DNA of 64,000 nt from Verrucomicrobiales bacterium (lineage in GTDB: Bacteria > Verrucomicrobiota > Verrucomicrobiia > Verrucomicrobiales > DEV007): the NCBI GenBank assembly GCA_028047635.1, contig JAOFXR010000008.1, positions 1-64,000 of the forward strand. Reading direction: 5' to 3'. The first letter of the stretch is position 1. Each line of letters starts with the position of its first letter. The notes beneath the pieces were generated by a model. The model saw only the letters and a program-made list of their open reading frames with translations, did no database searches and had not been told where the DNA came from. The position numbers and the translations under genes were made by a program. Positions 61,117 to 64,000 of this stretch are shown here, piece by piece.

Positions 61117-63654
61117 TTAATTAAGGTAGCGGAATTCGGCTGAGGAGATAAGGGACTGGCAAAAAGTGGTCAGCGCCATATACCTCGATTTTTCCACGGA
61201 GAGATTTTCGGCTTTAGCCACCTCGAGGAAGCGCTCGATATAGGCCCTGGTGTGTATACCTTCCTCCTGAGTGGGAGGGCGCGAGTAGCAGAGGTAAAAA
61301 GCAGCTTTCGCGAGTTCGGGGCCTTTGAGTTTTTGTTCTTTCACGAGATACTCAGCCATCGCCTGGGCGCTATTGATCGCGAAATCCGAGTTCATGAGGT
61401 AGAGCGCTTGAGAGGGAACCGTCGTCACTTCGCGCTTTCCGGAAAGGAGGCTGGGATCAGAAAAATCGAACAGGCTTAAGCTTTCAGGAACAAGCCCCCG
61501 CACGATCGGCAGATAGACGGAACGATGATTCGAAGGGGTATTGAGTTGGGTCTCCTGAATATTGCGTCCGACAAAACCATCGCCAACCTGAGAGACCATG
61601 GAGCCTTCGGGGCGCGAGAGGTCTAGATGCTGACTCACGGCGAGTGTTGCGTCGCGGAGCGATTCAGCATCGAGGCGTTTTCGATTGGCACGCCAGAGAA
61701 GCCGGTTCTCCGGATCTTTTTCAAACTGAGTCTCATCGTAGTTTGAGCTCATGCGGTAAGTTCGGCTCGTGACGATTTCACGGATGAGATCTTTGGTCGA
61801 CCAGCTTGAATCGATCAGGGTGAGCGCCAGGTAGTCGAGGAGCTCGGGGTGACTTGGTTTTTCCCCGGTCGTGCCAAAATTATCCACGCTCGTGACAAGT
61901 CCTTCGCCAATGAGCCATCCCCAAACGCGATTGGCATAGACGCGGGCGGTGAGCGGATTCTCCGGAGAGGTGATCCATTCGGCGAGTTGGCGTCGTCCGC
62001 TTTCGTGGGTGCCAATCGCGGATTGGTTATTCGTCTGGATCACTTGGAGAAAGCCTCGAGGAGCCCGCTCTTCGGTGGGATTGCTTTCTTCTCCCCGGAT
62101 CAGAATCTGGGAATCAAATGGCTCGTCGCGATCTTGAACGCCCATCGTGAAGGCGATGGGATTGCCGTCATCGTCGTAGGATTTGATAAGTTGTTCCTGA
62201 ATGCCAACCTGGTTTCGTGCTCTGAGGATTTGATTCAGCATGGCGCGTGCCCCATCGGCGTCACCACTTTGGCGAAGGTCTCTTGCCTTGTCTGTTAATT
62301 CGGTGAGCCGCTCCTCTATCAACGTCATCTGATACGTCATCTCGATCATTTCACCAAGAGATTTGGTTTCGGTTCCCGCTTTCGATGTGGCGGGAAGCGA
62401 GACCAACTCGGTAGTGCGGCGGCTTTGCAGCGCCTCGGCGGTGCCGTAAAGGGTTTCAGAACTCAGGAAAATTCCCGCCATCGAATAGTAATCTCCCATC
62501 GGAATGGGATCGAATTTGTGATCGTGGCAGCGGGCACAGGCGACCGTTGTGGCGAGGAAGGCCTGGCTGGTCGTGTCGAGTTGTTCGTCTGCGAGATCGA
62601 AACGAAACTGGCGCGAGTTGACTTCGTTGAGGCCCTTGGTTCCGATCGCGAGAAAGCTCGTCGCGATGAGATGTTCCGCCTTTTCTTCGGGCGATTCTGC
62701 CTCGAGCAGGTCACCGGCGATTTGCTCCTGAACAAATTCATCGAACGGTTTGTCGGCATTGAACGCATCGATCACATAGTCGCGATACCGCCAGGCATGA
62801 GGAAAGGTCGCGTTAATTTCTTTTCCTGAGGACTCGCCATAACGCGCCACGTCGAGCCAGTGGCGGCCCCAGCGCTCTCCGAATTGTTCCTTCGCGAGTA
62901 AAGTATCGACCGTTTTCGCGATCGTCGTTTTGGGATCGGCTCCATAGCCCGCGACAAATGCCTCAACCTCCTCTTGGCCCGGGGGGAGCCCAATTAGGTC
63001 AAAGTAGAGTCTCCGAACCAGCGTCAGAGGATTCGCATCACCGGCGGCGGTGAGTCCGGCGGTTTCGCGTCCTTTCGCTATAAACGTGTCGATCTCATTG
63101 AGCGACCACGAACCGGCTTCGGGCGAGGGCTCGCTGGAGGCGGAGGGGAGTTGATAGGCCCAATGGTCGCGACCGGCTTCGATGTCGATCGTGTTAGTGT
63201 ATTCCGCGGGCGCTCCTGATTTGGACTTCCGCTCTCTGGGGTCCGGCGCACCCATTTCGATCCATGTTCTAAAGTCGGCGATGACGCCATCATCGAGCTT
63301 GTACTTAGGCGGCATCTCTAAATCCGAATCCGTATAGAGGATCGCGGCATAGAGGAGGCTTTCGTCGAGATCACCCGGAACCACGGCTGGTCCTGTGTCT
63401 CCGCCAACAAGGCTCATCTCCCGTGTGTCGAGAAGCAGACCGCCTTTAATTTTATCACCGTCTTCGGAGTGGCATTTGTAACAGTGCTTAACGAGAGCAG
63501 GACGAATTTTTGACTCGAAGAAGTTGATCTGCTCGTCGGAATATTTCGGAGCGGTCGAATTCATGATCATTTCCTGCGTCAGGCCTGATTGCCCAATAAG
63601 GGCAGGCAGGAGGCAGGTCGTTAGAAGCAATGTGCGATTCAAAACGGGCATCAT
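61117..63654 (-). CDS. DUF1549/DUF1553 protein with PSCyt1 domain, second copy
   Basis: Start at ATG 63654 with a signal peptide (LNRTLLLTTCLLPALIGQ). The haem motif CYKCHSED of PSCyt1 is followed by DUF1549 (LYFDLIGLPPGQEEVEAF, FGERWGRHWLDVARYGES) with a second CxxCH (VACARCHDHKFDPIPMG), then DUF1553 (HPELLDYLALTLIDSSWSTK, SRTYRMSSN). It has 845 residues and lacks the galactose-binding-like insert of the first copy. With DUF1501 downstream it forms a second two-gene unit. Confidence 0.92.
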   Translation of the reverse strand: MMPVLNRTLLLTTCLLPALIGQSGLTQEMIMNSTAPKYSDEQINFFESKIRPALVKHCYKCHSEDGDKIKGGLLLDTREMSLVGGDTGPAVVPGDLDESLLYAAILYTDSDLEMPPKYKLDDGVIADFRTWIEMGAPDPRERKSKSGAPAEYTNTIDIEAGRDHWAYQLPSASSEPSPEAGSWSLNEIDTFIAKGRETAGLTAAGDANPLTLVRRLYFDLIGLPPGQEEVEAFVAGYGADPKTTIAKTVDTLLAKEQFGERWGRHWLDVARYGESSGKEINATFPHAWRYRDYVIDAFNADKPFDEFVQEQIAGDLLEAESPEEKAEHLIATSFLAIGTKGLNEVNSRQFRFDLADEQLDTTSQAFLATTVACARCHDHKFDPIPMGDYYSMAGIFLSSETLYGTAEALQSRRTTELVSLPATSKAGTETKSLGEMIEMTYQMTLIEERLTELTDKARDLRQSGDADGARAMLNQILRARNQVGIQEQLIKSYDDDGNPIAFTMGVQDRDEPFDSQILIRGEESNPTEERAPRGFLQVIQTNNQSAIGTHESGRRQLAEWITSPENPLTARVYANRVWGWLIGEGLVTSVDNFGTTGEKPSHPELLDYLALTLIDSSWSTKDLIREIVTSRTYRMSSNYDETQFEKDPENRLLWRANRKRLDAESLRDATLAVSQHLDLSRPEGSMVSQVGDGFVGRNIQETQLNTPSNHRSVYLPIVRGLVPESLSLFDFSDPSLLSGKREVTTVPSQALYLMNSDFAINSAQAMAEYLVKEQKLKGPELAKAAFYLCYSRPPTQEEGIHTRAYIERFLEVAKAENLSVEKSRYMALTTFCQSLISSAEFRYLN

Positions 63655-63723
63655 GAATGATAGAACATCCACCCGGGGAAAAGGTTGCGGGGAAACCGCC
63701 GCTTTCGGTAAAAGCGACTGAAA

Positions 63724-64000
63724 TCAGTCTTCGCACATCCAGTACCAATCGCCCACGAGGTGTCCTTTGTTGCCTGAATTGTATCGGAGGTTGTCGATTC
63801 CGTCAGGGCTGTGGATGAAGGCTTGCTCACCATCGCTCTTGAAGCGGAAGACCAGGATTTCTGTTGGACTCCTTTCGCCGTTAATTTGTGGCGATCTGAA
63901 CGAATAAATTCCCGCTCTCACCATTTCAGGAGAGTTCTGCTCCCAGTTCTCTCTCAGTTCTGGAACCGTCGCGTCGAGTGCCGGCCTCGCAGTTAGAAAC
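63724..64000 (-). CDS. C-terminal part of an unknown protein, cut by the window edge
   Basis: The frame is open from the right edge down to a stop at 63724. The last 91 residues include ELRENWEQNSPEMVRAGIYS, RFKSDGEQAFIHSPDGIDN and end GDWYWMCED. No signal or motif is recognisable in this portion. It is upstream of the second DUF1549/1553 gene in the same direction with a gap of about 70 bases. Confidence 0.6.
   Translation of the reverse strand, partial: FLTARPALDATVPELRENWEQNSPEMVRAGIYSFRSPQINGERSPTEILVFRFKSDGEQAFIHSPDGIDNLRYNSGNKGHLVGDWYWMCED

Overview
The window reads as a chromosomal segment of a Verrucomicrobiota bacterium, probably marine. Taxonomy is inferred from gene content only: two pairs of cytochrome-type DUF1549/DUF1553 and DUF1501 proteins, ceramidase-like, MRJP-like and TAT-exported Gfo/Idh/MocA proteins, an HprK-HPr-EI phosphorelay with no sugar transporter, and many secreted proteins of unknown role. 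I found no rRNA, tRNA, CRISPR array, phage or insertion sequence.

Layout. 0.1-4.8 kb: rsfS, cinA, a large anchored surface protein and a rhomboid-like membrane protein. 4.8-11.2 kb: the glycine cleavage genes gcvT-gcvH-gcvP, an MTH1-like Nudix hydrolase, a LysM protein and a MogA/MoaB protein. 11.2-19.4 kb: a Gfo/Idh oxidoreductase, a methyltransferase broken by a stop codon, a tight minus-strand operon (yaaA, two exported proteins, Na+/H+ antiporter) and a tRNA-dihydrouridine synthase. 19.5-28 kb: a ceramidase-like lipoprotein, a broken S1/P1 nuclease, a PhyH dioxygenase, a radical SAM protein, a class I aldolase, a nuclease-HhH fusion, an 11-residue-repeat protein, a TolC remnant and a porin. 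28-35.4 kb: an SGNH hydrolase, the first DUF1549/1553-DUF1501 pair and a photolyase-like flavoprotein. 35.6-42.3 kb: a minus-strand run hprK-HPr-ptsI-MRJP-prmC-murA. 42.5-48 kb: an alpha/beta hydrolase, a TIM-barrel isomerase, a PAP2 phosphatase and polyphosphate kinase. 48-55.8 kb: a trypsin-like/PDZ protein, a DUF455-ATP-grasp fusion divergent from an enlarged LptF/LptG permease, an acidic protein, a DUF1460 amidase and a hairpin-rich intergenic region. 56.3-64 kb: a fatty acid desaturase, a GH16 enzyme broken by a stop codon, a lipoprotein, the second DUF1501 and DUF1549/1553 pair and a partial gene.

How the genes work together. Glycine cleavage feeds one-carbon metabolism. HprK, HPr and EI look like a regulatory phosphorelay transcribed with cell-wall (murA) and translation-termination (prmC) genes. 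PAP2 and PPK1 may act on polyphosphate or lipid phosphates. The GH16, SGNH and cytochrome/DUF1501 genes suggest breakdown of polymeric sugars.

Most notable are (i) the fusion of a ferritin-like DUF455 domain to an ATP-grasp domain at 49.0-51.1 kb; (ii) three otherwise well-conserved genes each cut by one in-frame stop codon (13129, 21654, 58011), plus a TolC gene reduced to its ends, so this is a decaying region, a recoding case or an assembly with errors; (iii) a two-copy palindromic repeat, one copy lying where the S1/P1 gene lost its signal peptide; and (iv) a photolyase-type FAD domain whose alpha/beta-like domain appears to be at the wrong end.
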